Assembly: GCA_937892095.1 (NCBI GenBank)
Contig: CALAVC010000227.1
Coordinates: 1 to 34,207, forward strand
Source of the DNA: an uncultured Bacteroidales bacterium
Lineage (GTDB): Bacteria; Bacteroidota; Bacteroidia; Bacteroidales; Marinilabiliaceae
Direction of reading: 5' to 3'
DNA length: 34,207 nucleotides
The position numbers and the translations under genes are program-made. The notes under the pieces were generated by a model that saw only the letters and a program-made list of their open reading frames with translations, searched no databases and had not been told where the DNA came from. This document shows positions 8,605 through 17,737 of the stretch, one piece after another (the stretch's first letter is position 1; each line of letters starts with the position of its first letter).

Positions 8605-9426
8605 ATGTCTGAAATTCAACAACCACTCAATCTAAGCCAAAGACAAACCCTTTTGTTTATGGCCTTGTCAGTTGTACACGACTTCTGTACTGCCAACCAA
8701 ATAAATTATTCGCTCGCCTATGGCACTCTCCTCGGTGCCGTTCGTCATAAAGATTTCATTCCTTGGGATGATGACGCTGACATTTTTATGCCTCGCCATG
8801 ATTACGAAAAATTAGTAACCACATTCAAACATCCAGACTATTATATTTCATCATACCAAACAGACACTTCTTGCGAATCACGCTACGCGTTCTTATGCGA
8901 TAAACGAATTTCATACATTCATCATAATAGTCTCCGGTTCCCAGCTCTCGACATATTCCCTGTAGACAATGTCCCCATTAACATCGACAAAAAAAAATTC
9001 GCCGAAAAAATATATCTATTGTCAAACAATATAGTTTGTACACGCCACGCCTACAAAAACGCATATAACATATTACGGGGTTTTGCCTCTTTTACGTATT
9101 ACAAATTTAAATATCCACATACAAGGAAGTTCGCCATATCACAATTTGAAAACTTGCTTACAGAAAGTCGGAATCAACCTGTACAATGCTTATTAGATTT
9201 TTCAAATTATTACATCGGACCAGACAAATTCTTTTTCCCAACAGATTTATTCGATAATTATTGCGACATCGATTTTCACGGCAAGACATTTCGATGCATA
9301 AAGTCCTACGATAAATTTCTCACGTTACGATATGGTGATTATATGACACTTCCACCCATCGAACAGCGCGTCGGCGGACACATAGGCAACGTATACGTCA
9401 AGAAAGAATACTCCATAATCATATAA
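8605..9426 (+). CDS. LicD-family phosphotransferase
   Basis: LicD proteins have a nucleotidyltransferase-like fold and transfer phosphocholine or a similar phospho-substituent to cell-surface glycans. The 273-residue product shows the hallmark block YGTLLGAVRHKDFIPWDDDA (39-58), whose aspartates bind metal, and a late RYGDYMTLPP motif found in many members. ATG 8605 is used because the 80 in-frame codons upstream overlap ugd and read as arginine/histidine-rich shadow sequence. It begins 11 bases after ugd. Which phospho-group it transfers cannot be deduced. Base composition becomes noticeably richer in A+T from here on. Confidence 0.85.
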   Translation: MSEIQQPLNLSQRQTLLFMALSVVHDFCTANQINYSLAYGTLLGAVRHKDFIPWDDDADIFMPRHDYEKLVTTFKHPDYYISSYQTDTSCESRYAFLCDKRISYIHHNSLRFPALDIFPVDNVPINIDKKKFAEKIYLLSNNIVCTRHAYKNAYNILRGFASFTYYKFKYPHTRKFAISQFENLLTESRNQPVQCLLDFSNYYIGPDKFFFPTDLFDNYCDIDFHGKTFRCIKSYDKFLTLRYGDYMTLPPIEQRVGGHIGNVYVKKEYSIII

Positions 9427-9451
9427 ATAAGTAGAGAGACTAAACCATTCT

Positions 9452-10549
9452 ATGAAAAAAATAGGCATTATATCACTCTTCGGTTTCCACAACTATGGTT
9501 GCCTCCTTCAATGTTTTGCCCTCCAAACAATATTAAAATCCTTGGGACACACTCCAACCCATATCGTTTTCACCGATGAAAAAATCAAAAACAAACCTCT
9601 TTTTAAAAGAGTTCGAACATTCTTGGGCAAAATAAGAAATTCTTTCAAAACTAAGGAGCTCAAAAAATTTGCCGATAATTTTATCGAATACAGAAACGTA
9701 AAAACAGAAGAGGCAACCAGTATTGCCAAAGACTACGATGCCTTTATCGTCGGCTCCGACCAAATTTGGCGTCCAAGGTTTGTAACGTTTGGAATACAAA
9801 ACGCTTTTTGCTCTTTTGCCGCCCCAGAATCTAAACCATGCATTTCATACGCTGCATCCTTTGGCTCAGAAGAATGGGAGTATTCCGAGCAACAAACCAA
9901 AGAATGTGCTCAGCTCGCCAAACAATTCAAGGCAATCTCTGTTCGCGAAGCCTCCGCCGTACAGCTATGTAAAGAACACCTCGGTGTCGAAGCCACCCAT
10001 ATTCTCGACCCTACCCTCTTACTTACATCCAACGACTACAAAAAAATCATACCACAAAAACTATTATCCACCAAGGCCAAAACAAATAAGAAAAAAGTTT
10101 TTGCTTTCTTCTTAGACCAAACAAAAGAAAAAGAAACTCTCGTAGACACCTTTTTGCAAGAAAACGACTATACCCAACTCTCTTCCTACTTAGTAAACAG
10201 CGAAAAATTAGTTCTTCGATCCTTTCGCAAATATAGCCTATACCCAGCCGTCGAAACGTGGCTTTCCAACTTTGCCAATGCCGATTTTGTCATAACCGAT
10301 TCTTTCCACGCCTGCGTATTTTCCATCATATTCCGCAAGCCTTTCATCTGTTATGCCAACGTTGCTCGTGGCAACGCTCGAATACCAAGCCTACTTTCCA
10401 TGTTAGGAATTGCGCCCACTCACCTCATATCGTCATTATCCGAACTACAACCAGCCTCAACCTACGCCCTGCCATCCGATATTGACGAAACACTAACTTC
10501 CCTTCGTCAATTCTCCATCAATTGGTTAAGTTCTAACCTTCAAGATTGA
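9452..10549 (+). CDS. Polysaccharide pyruvyl transferase family protein
   Basis: Member of the WcaK/CsaB-like pyruvyltransferase superfamily, which adds ketal-linked pyruvate to sugars; some members may have other transferase roles. The 365-residue product has the N-terminal glycine-rich start KIGIISLFGFHNYGCLLQ, the conserved IVGSDQIWRP segment (99-108), AASFG, and a C-terminal DSFHACVFSIIFRKPF block typical of the donor-binding half. It lies 25 bases after licD and 9 bases before a GT2 gene. A cytoplasmic location is expected. Superfamily assignment is firm; pyruvylation itself is inferred. Confidence 0.82.
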   Translation: MKKIGIISLFGFHNYGCLLQCFALQTILKSLGHTPTHIVFTDEKIKNKPLFKRVRTFLGKIRNSFKTKELKKFADNFIEYRNVKTEEATSIAKDYDAFIVGSDQIWRPRFVTFGIQNAFCSFAAPESKPCISYAASFGSEEWEYSEQQTKECAQLAKQFKAISVREASAVQLCKEHLGVEATHILDPTLLLTSNDYKKIIPQKLLSTKAKTNKKKVFAFFLDQTKEKETLVDTFLQENDYTQLSSYLVNSEKLVLRSFRKYSLYPAVETWLSNFANADFVITDSFHACVFSIIFRKPFICYANVARGNARIPSLLSMLGIAPTHLISSLSELQPASTYALPSDIDETLTSLRQFSINWLSSNLQD

Positions 10550-10558
10550 TACTACACT

Positions 10559-11518
10559 ATGAACAAAGAACCCATTGTTTCCATTATTGTCCCAATCTTT
10601 AATACTGGTAATTTTCTATCTCGTTGCCTAAATTCAATCATCACACAAACTTACAGCAACATTGAAGTCATATTGGTAAACGATGGTAGTACCGACAATT
10701 CTGAGATAGTCTGCAAAGAATATGTAGAAAAAGATTCTCGCATAAAATACTTCTACAAAGAGAACTCTGGTGTTTCCGCCACCCGAAACCTTGGACTCGA
10801 CAATGCCACTGGTGAATACTTTACGTTCTGCGACTCCGATGACGAATACTACCCATACACCATACAAACACTTTTAGACGTATACAACGCCGACAAAACG
10901 ACAGAGTTCGCTATCGCTCCATTTCTTAAAATTTCCACGAATGGCAATTGGCAATCAAAATTACCTAACAAAATCACCAAATATCAAATTATAAACCATC
11001 AAATTACAGATATGCAATTTACCATATGTTCCTCTCTATTCCGAAATTGTCCCATTCGTTTCAATGAATCCGTAGGTATTTGTGAAGATAAACTTTTCAT
11101 TGTAGAATACGTTGCCAAGTTTGTCTCAAACACACACAGCCGCATAGGCATAGCGACACGACCAACATACAAGTACTACAATAACCCAAATTCTGCAACT
11201 GGAAATACCGCAAATCCCAAATATCTAACGTCTCTTTCTGCCTATGTCAATATGAATAACCTTGTAAAAAAATACGGAAACATATCAAATTTACATTGGG
11301 TAAGATATTATTCAGTCAAAAGATATCTCACATGCAAATATCTTTGTAATCAATTGTATACAAACGCCCCTGACACCTTAAAAAAAAACTTAACTATTCT
11401 TAAAACTCAACTCAACAGCGTTGTTCCGCTATTCTCACAAGCTATATATTTCTTTCATTTATGCGTTCTACACCCAATAGCAAGAAAATTGCGAACGATA
11501 TACAGAGAGCTAAATTAA
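10559..11518 (+). CDS. Family 2 glycosyltransferase
   Basis: GT-A fold glycosyltransferase probably adding one sugar to the lipid-linked repeat unit at the cytoplasmic face. The 319-residue product contains IVSIIVPIFNTGNFLSRCL at the N terminus, the nucleotide-binding VNDGSTDNS (40-48), GVSATRNLGL (71-80) and a metal-binding DSDDEYY (92-98). The C-terminal part is Lys/Asn/Tyr-rich and not diagnostic. It sits between the pyruvyltransferase and GT4 genes, with 52 AT-rich bases after it. Donor and acceptor sugars are unknown. Confidence 0.9.
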   Translation: MNKEPIVSIIVPIFNTGNFLSRCLNSIITQTYSNIEVILVNDGSTDNSEIVCKEYVEKDSRIKYFYKENSGVSATRNLGLDNATGEYFTFCDSDDEYYPYTIQTLLDVYNADKTTEFAIAPFLKISTNGNWQSKLPNKITKYQIINHQITDMQFTICSSLFRNCPIRFNESVGICEDKLFIVEYVAKFVSNTHSRIGIATRPTYKYYNNPNSATGNTANPKYLTSLSAYVNMNNLVKKYGNISNLHWVRYYSVKRYLTCKYLCNQLYTNAPDTLKKNLTILKTQLNSVVPLFSQAIYFFHLCVLHPIARKLRTIYRELN

Positions 11519-11570
11519 TAACAACAGAAAACAATAAGTCAGCAATAAAATTCCCTAACGCACAAAAAAA

Positions 11571-12782
11571 ATGGAAAAAAGACTAAATGTCATCCTTTCT
11601 ACAAATGGACCTCTACATTTATGCAAGGCTGCCAACTATATTTCTAAACTCGTAGACTTAACGGTTATTCAAGCCTTTATACCACGCTGTTGGAATAAAT
11701 GGTTAATACCTTTTTTTTCTGTCATTGTTGGACGAGATTTAAGTAAATCATTCGCAAAACGCGAGATAAAAAATGTTTCTAAAAACATCTCTATTGGTAT
11801 ACCTGAATTTTTATGGGTAATGACAAAAAAAATGGGATTTTCCAATAGTACGATCGAACCTATATGTGCAACAATGTATGGATTTATAAGTAAATTTCTT
11901 TTACAGAAAGCCGACATATTTCATGTTCGGAGTGGTAGCGGAGCTGCTGGCGCAATTAAAAAAGCACGAGTCCTTGGGGCTAAGATTATAGTTGACCACT
12001 CCATTGCACACCCTGATTTTATCGATAAGACATTAGAAGAAGAATATGAGACAAGTTTGTTAGAAAATGGCATATCAACAAAGAATCCATTTTGGAAAGA
12101 AATTGTAAATGAATGCACTGAAGCAGACGTTATCCTTGTTAATTCAGAATTCGTAAAAAAAACGTTTCTCAGATATGGTTTCGAAACAAAACAATTTGCA
12201 ATAATAACTCAAGGAACTCGTTCCGATTTCTTCTATCTGAAAAAAGATTACAACACCCACGCACCTATTAGGTTATTGTTTACAGGCTCATTTGATTTTA
12301 GAAAAGGTGCAGTATATATGCTAAAAGCACTTTGTTTTCTAGATAGTATAAATTTCAAATATGAGTTTATAGTTCTCGGTACCTATAACCAAAATCTTAT
12401 AGAAAAATATAGTCCTATTGGTTTAAAAGCCGTGGGGTACGTTCCTCAAGACGAGTTGAAAGAGTACCTTTCCACTTCCGATATGTATATATTCCCAAGC
12501 CTTTGTGAAGGTTGCGCAAGTTCAGGACTTGAAGCAATGGCTGCGGGTCTTCCTGTTATTGCAACCGAAAATTCAGGTTTACCCATCACAAACAATGAAA
12601 ATGGAATCATCGTCCCGATAAAAGATAGTCAAGCAATAGCAAATGCGATTTTATTACTTTCTACAGATCACGAACTTCGCACAAAAATTGGCAAAAATGC
12701 TGCAAACTTAATCGCAACCAAATTTACTTGGGAGCAATACGCAGAAAAAGTCGTTAATTTATACTACAGCGTATTGGATTAA
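11571..12782 (+). CDS. Family 4 glycosyltransferase
   Basis: GT-B fold retaining glycosyltransferase, 403 residues. The C-terminal donor domain has IRLLFTGSFDFRKGAVYML (about 233-251), and the EX7E motif EGCASSGLE (about 313-321) followed by AMAAGLPVIATENSGLP, hallmarks of GT4. The N-terminal acceptor half carries HVRSGSGAAGAIKKA. It starts at an ATG after an A-rich stretch and ends 23 bases before the Wzy-like gene. It is clearly AT-richer than ugd, consistent with capsule-gene exchange. It is not a copy of the other GT4 at 15649. Specificity is unknown. Confidence 0.9.
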   Translation: MEKRLNVILSTNGPLHLCKAANYISKLVDLTVIQAFIPRCWNKWLIPFFSVIVGRDLSKSFAKREIKNVSKNISIGIPEFLWVMTKKMGFSNSTIEPICATMYGFISKFLLQKADIFHVRSGSGAAGAIKKARVLGAKIIVDHSIAHPDFIDKTLEEEYETSLLENGISTKNPFWKEIVNECTEADVILVNSEFVKKTFLRYGFETKQFAIITQGTRSDFFYLKKDYNTHAPIRLLFTGSFDFRKGAVYMLKALCFLDSINFKYEFIVLGTYNQNLIEKYSPIGLKAVGYVPQDELKEYLSTSDMYIFPSLCEGCASSGLEAMAAGLPVIATENSGLPITNNENGIIVPIKDSQAIANAILLLSTDHELRTKIGKNAANLIATKFTWEQYAEKVVNLYYSVLD

Positions 12783-12805
12783 AACTGACGAAAACATGTT
12801 TCTCG

Positions 12806-14101
12806 ATGGTCTCATTACCCCAAATAATCAAACAAAATTTAAACGATTTCAGAGCATATGAAATTGCGTTATTTGCCCTTGGTTATGCCAATTCCTTTCG
12901 TTTCTTAACGCCCATAGGACAATTATACTTTTCTGAAATATATCTTATAACTTGTGGAATACCATTGTTCCGTTTTTACACAAAAACTCCTATCTTCAAA
13001 AAGATTGCTTTCATATTCGTCTTGTGTGTATGTACACACGTAATCCCAGAAATCATTCACTCTACGCCAAGTATACATTTGTTTAAAAGGGGGTGTTTAT
13101 TTTTGTTTTCTTTTTTGCATATAACGTTTCTCTATCATCGAATAACCTCAGCTCCACACATAATTGTAGTTTATCTCGTGGCAAATGCATTTCGATATAT
13201 ATGGTTAGATTATGGTTATGTCGATTTAGACATTGAAGATATGAGTATGGCATACCTTAAATTTCACTTGGTATTTGGAGTGTTCTATGCGATGTCTGCG
13301 ATTTACATCCTATTTGGACTTAACATAAATACAACTATAATCGGTTGCACACTTGGTGTAATTATGTTAATGGCAGGCTCTCGTTCTGCAGGTTTCATTT
13401 TATCAACAGCCCCATTAATTGCACTATACCTTTCAAAAAACACGATTTCAATATCACCCAAACGTATATTAAAATCGATTGTTACAGCATCTATATTTTT
13501 TTACATTCTATTTGCGATATTTGTAACACTATCACTGAACGGAACTCTTAACAAAGGCAATACAGCACAAGTTTTTAGTCTAAAAAATCCATACAACATA
13601 ATTGAATATTACACAAAAGGAAGGTCTGACAATGCCAAAGCTATAGAAATTGGGTGCGATAATCCGTTAATAGGAATAGGTATGGATGCCATAGATAAAG
13701 ACTTAAAGTATTCTACAACCGAAAATGGTAAGTTATCTCGTTCTGCAATAAAAAATGAAAAAAGTGGTAAAGAAACAAAAATTCCACTTCATTCATACCT
13801 TTGGGGTGCATTTGCCGAATCTGGTATACTTGCTCTACTTGCATATTTCTATTTATTACTATATATGTTTCGCCTATCTATTAAATATATAAACCATATA
13901 GACAATAGATTACGTTATATTTTCGCTTACTCCATTATAATGATTAGTTTCGAATTAATAACAGCTCCCCCAGGTAATCTACGATACCTTATATCTTCTC
14001 TACTAGCACTCTTTCTATTCTGTTGTTTCATATCAGAAAGACAAGTAACACAACATCTCTCTCAAACCAATTCCCATCCACAACCCAATGTAGCACCATA
14101 A
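12806..14101 (+). CDS. Wzy-like O-antigen/capsule polymerase or ligase-family membrane protein
   Basis: Integral membrane protein of 431 residues with about ten to twelve hydrophobic segments and a large loop around residues 245-330 that includes KGRSDNAKAIEIGCDNPLIG and HSYLWGAFAESGILALLAY. This loop-plus-helix pattern is typical of the O-antigen ligase/polymerase superfamily, which joins repeat units in the periplasm. ATG 12806 is used; a nearby ATG at 12796 is in another frame. The last codons and stop (14077 onward, residues about QPNVAP) lie inside the 618-bp direct repeat, so its C-terminal tail is shared DNA with the end of the GT2 gene at 14855-15637. Polymerase rather than ligase is inferred from context. 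Confidence 0.75.
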   Translation: MVSLPQIIKQNLNDFRAYEIALFALGYANSFRFLTPIGQLYFSEIYLITCGIPLFRFYTKTPIFKKIAFIFVLCVCTHVIPEIIHSTPSIHLFKRGCLFLFSFLHITFLYHRITSAPHIIVVYLVANAFRYIWLDYGYVDLDIEDMSMAYLKFHLVFGVFYAMSAIYILFGLNINTTIIGCTLGVIMLMAGSRSAGFILSTAPLIALYLSKNTISISPKRILKSIVTASIFFYILFAIFVTLSLNGTLNKGNTAQVFSLKNPYNIIEYYTKGRSDNAKAIEIGCDNPLIGIGMDAIDKDLKYSTTENGKLSRSAIKNEKSGKETKIPLHSYLWGAFAESGILALLAYFYLLLYMFRLSIKYINHIDNRLRYIFAYSIIMISFELITAPPGNLRYLISSLLALFLFCCFISERQVTQHLSQTNSHPQPNVAP

Positions 14102-14694
14102 GCTATGCGTGTTTTACACTACATACCCTCAATCGACCGAGCTTCAGGTGGCGTCGGTTCATATCTCCAACTTCTCGCACAAGGTCTCGGACAGTTGTGC
14201 GAACTACATGTAGTTACGCATACATCAGACAACGAGCTACACATCCCAAATGCAACCATACACTACATACCCAAGCAAATAAAGTCTGTCTTAAAAATCA
14301 GACGAGAGTTCATCTCACTATGCCAATCCATACAACTATACATCTTCCACTCCAACTGTTGTTGGCTACCGCTTAGTGCCCTAACAACTTTTGGGGCCAA
14401 ATCACAGGGTCTACCAATCGTCTACTCTCCTCATGGCATGCTCGAACCTTGGATTTTAAGCCGAAACTACTATACGCGCAAACTTCCTGCACTCCTCTTA
14501 TATCAACGACGCGCCATTACCATATCAAACCAACTACATGCAACTGCTGATAGTGAAGCACTAAACCTCAAGAAGCTCGGTTATAACAAAAAAATATTCG
14601 TCGTTCCCAATTGCATAGACGTCGAAGCTATTCAAATAAAAGAGTCTTGGCATCGAAGAAAAAAAATATTATTCCTTTCACGTGTACACCCCAA
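14077..14694 (+). repeat. 618-bp direct repeat, copy A
   Basis: By eye, identical over its whole length to 15621-16238, offset 1544 bases. It begins at TCCACAACCC and ends at CACCCCAA; the bases on either side differ. It holds the last eight or so codons of the Wzy-like gene and the first 196 codons of the GT4 gene, so copy A carries a truncated GT4. Confidence 0.93.
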
Positions 14695-14698
14695 TTAA
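14105..14698 (+). pseudogene. Truncated duplicate of the GT4 gene at 15649
   Basis: A frame of 197 codons whose first 196 residues are the same as those of the 365-residue glycosyltransferase at 15649-16746. At the end of the direct repeat the DNA switches to unrelated sequence, adding one Asn and a TAA. The acceptor-binding N-terminal half remains, but the whole donor domain with the EX7E motif is missing, so it cannot be an active transferase. It starts 3 bases after the Wzy-like stop, at the same distance as would be natural for an intact neighbour. Translation of the fragment is possible, since start and upstream context are preserved. Confidence 0.9.
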
Positions 14699-14853
14699 TT
14701 GAAAAATATGGACATAAATCAGAAATTGCATACTACATCCGCGTTTTCAAACAAAATATACATCGTCTCTCCATAAAACGAATAGTCAACTTTATTAAGC
14801 TAAAAATCAATTATAAACGCATCGATCAACAAGCCAACGAAGTATATAACTAA
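14695..14853 (+). pseudogene. 3' remnant of an unidentified gene
   Basis: Directly after copy A the first frame reads 52 residues (LIEKYGHKSEIAYYIRVFKQ onward, rich in Lys, Ile and Asn) to a TAA at 14851-14853, one base before the next gene's ATG. Its spacing and composition suggest the C-terminal end of a gene that once preceded the GT2 gene and was cut off at the repeat junction. I do not recognise the family. Confidence 0.55.
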
Positions 14854-14854
14854 T

Positions 14855-15637
14855 ATGCCACAAATCCTCGTTCTAACACCTACGTTAGGCAATCGAGCAA
14901 CCATCGCAAGGACAATCAGTTCCGTAGAAAGATATGGTGGTGATAATGTACGACATGTACTCATAGCACCACAAAATGTCATCGACTCATTATCCTCCAT
15001 ATACCCTAAAACAGAGTGCATAGCGGAACCTATCGGCAATCATGGTATTTATGGTGCGTTAAACTATGGCTTTCATCAATTAATTGCGCAACATCCATTC
15101 ATAACATTCATCAACGATGATGATGAATGGTTACCAGGGATGCAAAAACTTATCTCCGCAATTCTCACAAATCAATACGACATTGTCTATGGTAAAACAA
15201 ATTACGTGGACAATACAGGACGTTTTATTTCCGAACAAACCTGTTCTTCACAATTTAACTCATTTGTCCCACTGCTAAAAAAAGGAATCGTAATATTCAC
15301 CCAACAAGCCACAGTCATAAAAAGTAAATGGTTCGACAAACTTGGAGGATTCGATACTAACTACAAACTTGTTGCCGACACAAAATTTTGGTGTAGGCTA
15401 TCTCTTGCCAATCCAATCTATAAATATTTCAACGTCTCATGCGCCAACTATATGGTACAAGAAGGTCAACTTTCTTCCAATAAAGATCTTCAATTTACCG
15501 AAACGATAAAACTACTTTCCGAATTTCCTAACATTAAAAAGGCTTCGTTCATCACCGTTCTCTGGTTTCGCCTACAAAATATCCACGTCTACGCATCTCG
15601 TTTCCTCCATCACCGCTCATTCCACAACCCAATGTAG
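14855..15637 (+). CDS. Family 2 glycosyltransferase
   Basis: GT-A fold glycosyltransferase, 260 residues. It starts with QILVLTPTLGNRATIARTI, has the DXD-like INDDDEWLPGM near residue 90 and GGFDTNYKLVADTKFWCRLS near 170, the usual acceptor-side motif of GT2 enzymes. Its final six codons and TAG are inside copy B of the direct repeat. It therefore shares its 3' end with the Wzy-like gene in a different frame. The gene lies wholly within the 1544-bp unit that recombination between the repeats would delete. The sugar specificity is unknown. Confidence 0.88.
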   Translation: MPQILVLTPTLGNRATIARTISSVERYGGDNVRHVLIAPQNVIDSLSSIYPKTECIAEPIGNHGIYGALNYGFHQLIAQHPFITFINDDDEWLPGMQKLISAILTNQYDIVYGKTNYVDNTGRFISEQTCSSQFNSFVPLLKKGIVIFTQQATVIKSKWFDKLGGFDTNYKLVADTKFWCRLSLANPIYKYFNVSCANYMVQEGQLSSNKDLQFTETIKLLSEFPNIKKASFITVLWFRLQNIHVYASRFLHHRSFHNPM

Positions 15638-16238
15638 CACCATAAGCTATGCGTGTTTTACACTACATACCCTCAATCGACCGAGCTTCAGGTGGCGTCG
15701 GTTCATATCTCCAACTTCTCGCACAAGGTCTCGGACAGTTGTGCGAACTACATGTAGTTACGCATACATCAGACAACGAGCTACACATCCCAAATGCAAC
15801 CATACACTACATACCCAAGCAAATAAAGTCTGTCTTAAAAATCAGACGAGAGTTCATCTCACTATGCCAATCCATACAACTATACATCTTCCACTCCAAC
15901 TGTTGTTGGCTACCGCTTAGTGCCCTAACAACTTTTGGGGCCAAATCACAGGGTCTACCAATCGTCTACTCTCCTCATGGCATGCTCGAACCTTGGATTT
16001 TAAGCCGAAACTACTATACGCGCAAACTTCCTGCACTCCTCTTATATCAACGACGCGCCATTACCATATCAAACCAACTACATGCAACTGCTGATAGTGA
16101 AGCACTAAACCTCAAGAAGCTCGGTTATAACAAAAAAATATTCGTCGTTCCCAATTGCATAGACGTCGAAGCTATTCAAATAAAAGAGTCTTGGCATCGA
16201 AGAAAAAAAATATTATTCCTTTCACGTGTACACCCCAA
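15621..16238 (+). repeat. 618-bp direct repeat, copy B
   Basis: Second copy of the repeat, same orientation, starting at TCCACAACCC at the end of the GT2 gene and ending inside the intact GT4 gene after CACCCCAA. The exact match implies recent duplication, ongoing conversion or an assembly join. Deleting one copy and the 926 bases between would leave the Wzy-like gene followed directly by an intact GT4. Confidence 0.93.
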
Positions 16239-16746
16239 AAAAGGGATTAACTTTCTCATCGATGCAGTTGCAGCACTTCGTGATCAAATGAACGACTATG
16301 AGGTAATCATAGCTGGTGAAGGCACAACCGAATATATAAACGAGCTCAAATCGCAAGCTACGACTTCGGGCGTCGACAATATCTTTAAATTCGTTGGTGG
16401 AATATACGGGCCAGACAAATGGCGTCTTTACCAAGCAGCCGACCTCTTTGTCCTTCCCACACATAGCGAAAATTTTGGCATCGTTGTAGCCGAATCGCTT
16501 GCCTCTGGCACACCAGTCGTAACAACCACAGGCACACCATGGCAAGAGCTTACAACGTACAATTGTGGTTGGTACACTCCAGTTGGTACTGCACCACTCA
16601 TCGAAGCTATAAAACAATTCTTCGCACTTTCCCCTGACGAACTCAAGCAAATGGGAATAAATGGCAGACGCTTAGTCTCACAAAAATATTCCGTCAAACA
16701 AGTAGCAGAAGAAATGTATAGCGCCTACAAAAATATCCTCAAATGA
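15649..16746 (+). CDS. Family 4 glycosyltransferase (intact copy)
   Basis: GT-B fold retaining glycosyltransferase of 365 residues. The N-terminal half has SIDRASGGVGSYLQLLAQGL and YSPHGMLEPWIL; the C-terminal half has LFLSRVHPKKGINFLIDAV and the EX7E motif ENFGIVVAE (about 274-282) followed by SLASGTPVVTTTGTPW. This is complete for the family. Residues 1-196 are duplicated upstream in the truncated copy. Its TGA overlaps the ATG of the acyltransferase gene (ATGA), so the two are translationally coupled. It is less AT-rich than its neighbours. Confidence 0.92.
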   Translation: MRVLHYIPSIDRASGGVGSYLQLLAQGLGQLCELHVVTHTSDNELHIPNATIHYIPKQIKSVLKIRREFISLCQSIQLYIFHSNCCWLPLSALTTFGAKSQGLPIVYSPHGMLEPWILSRNYYTRKLPALLLYQRRAITISNQLHATADSEALNLKKLGYNKKIFVVPNCIDVEAIQIKESWHRRKKILFLSRVHPKKGINFLIDAVAALRDQMNDYEVIIAGEGTTEYINELKSQATTSGVDNIFKFVGGIYGPDKWRLYQAADLFVLPTHSENFGIVVAESLASGTPVVTTTGTPWQELTTYNCGWYTPVGTAPLIEAIKQFFALSPDELKQMGINGRRLVSQKYSVKQVAEEMYSAYKNILK

Positions 16747-17728
16747 ACAGAAATTCATACTTCGATTTTGCTCGTGGGTTAGCAATATTATTAGTAGTCT
16801 ACGGACATTGCATACCGCACAACGAGTTTGTATATCTCGCAATGTTTAATATGCATGTTTTTATGTATCTAAGTGGCTTTTTGTTCTTCAATTCTGTCCG
16901 TAATTATTCTGCACAAAAAATCATCAAAAGGGTTTCATACGACTATATATTCCAGCTCTAATTTGGGGCGGAGGCACCCACTTACTTCACTACATTTTAG
17001 GACACACAATATTATCATCTTATAGTCATGTAACATTTAACACAACGACATTTTTCATCACTGCGCGATGGTTTTTAGTTATTTTATTCATCTTACAAAT
17101 CTTATTTTCAACGATATATCTTTTCAGAAAATATATTAACCAATACTACGTCTTCATTATATTATTTTTCAGTCTACAATTATTACCACACTCTACATTT
17201 CTTGGCACTCATTACCTAAAAGCTATGTTTCTTCCATTCCTAATCGGTTACACATCTCACGACATTAACATCAATCCTCAAAAAATATCACCTGTAGTCG
17301 GCATAGCTTCTATACTCATTTTTATTATCACCGCTCGTTCGTTCACTTTCAGCGATTCTTTTTATCAAATGTCAACCGAAACATTAAGTTTATCATATTG
17401 GCATTCTGCTACAATGAGACTTTTTGCTGCCACTTCCGGTTGCATAGCTTTTTATTTTGTATCTTCAATCCTATTCAATCTATTTTCCAAGATATATAAA
17501 CCTATTGTTAACACAGTCGTATACTTGGGTACCATAACACTCCCCATCTACCTCATTCACTTAGTACCTTACCCCATATACAGACATTTTAAAGAATCTC
17601 CAAATTTCGTCATAACACATATTATCTTACCTGTTTCGCTAATATTGTTTTCTGTTGTCACATATCGTCTCCTTTCGCGCAATCCAACACTACGAAAGAT
17701 TCTTTTGGGAGAGAGAATAAAAAAATAG
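16743..17728 (+). pseudogene. Acyltransferase-3 family (OafA-like) gene with a one-base frameshift
   Basis: Integral membrane O-acyltransferase, expected to acetylate the glycan. The first 72 codons (MNRNSYFDFARGLAILLVVYG, with the family's conserved DxARGxAILLVVxGH start) end at a TAA at 16959-16961. The rest continues in the second frame from about 16930 to 17728: GFIRLYIPALIWGGGTHLLH, then several membrane helices and TLPIYLIHLVPYPIYRHF. Adding one A to the AAAA run at 16926-16929 would restore IIKKGFIRLYIP and a 328-residue protein of normal length. So it is a one-base deletion in a short homopolymer, either a true mutation, a slippage-prone switch or a sequencing error. Confidence 0.85.
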
Positions 17729-17737
17729 CACACACCC

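Noticed and set aside
14077..16238. Insertion sequence or composite transposon around the repeats
   Set aside because: No transposase, terminal inverted repeats or target-site duplication is visible; the repeats themselves are glycosyltransferase coding sequence.
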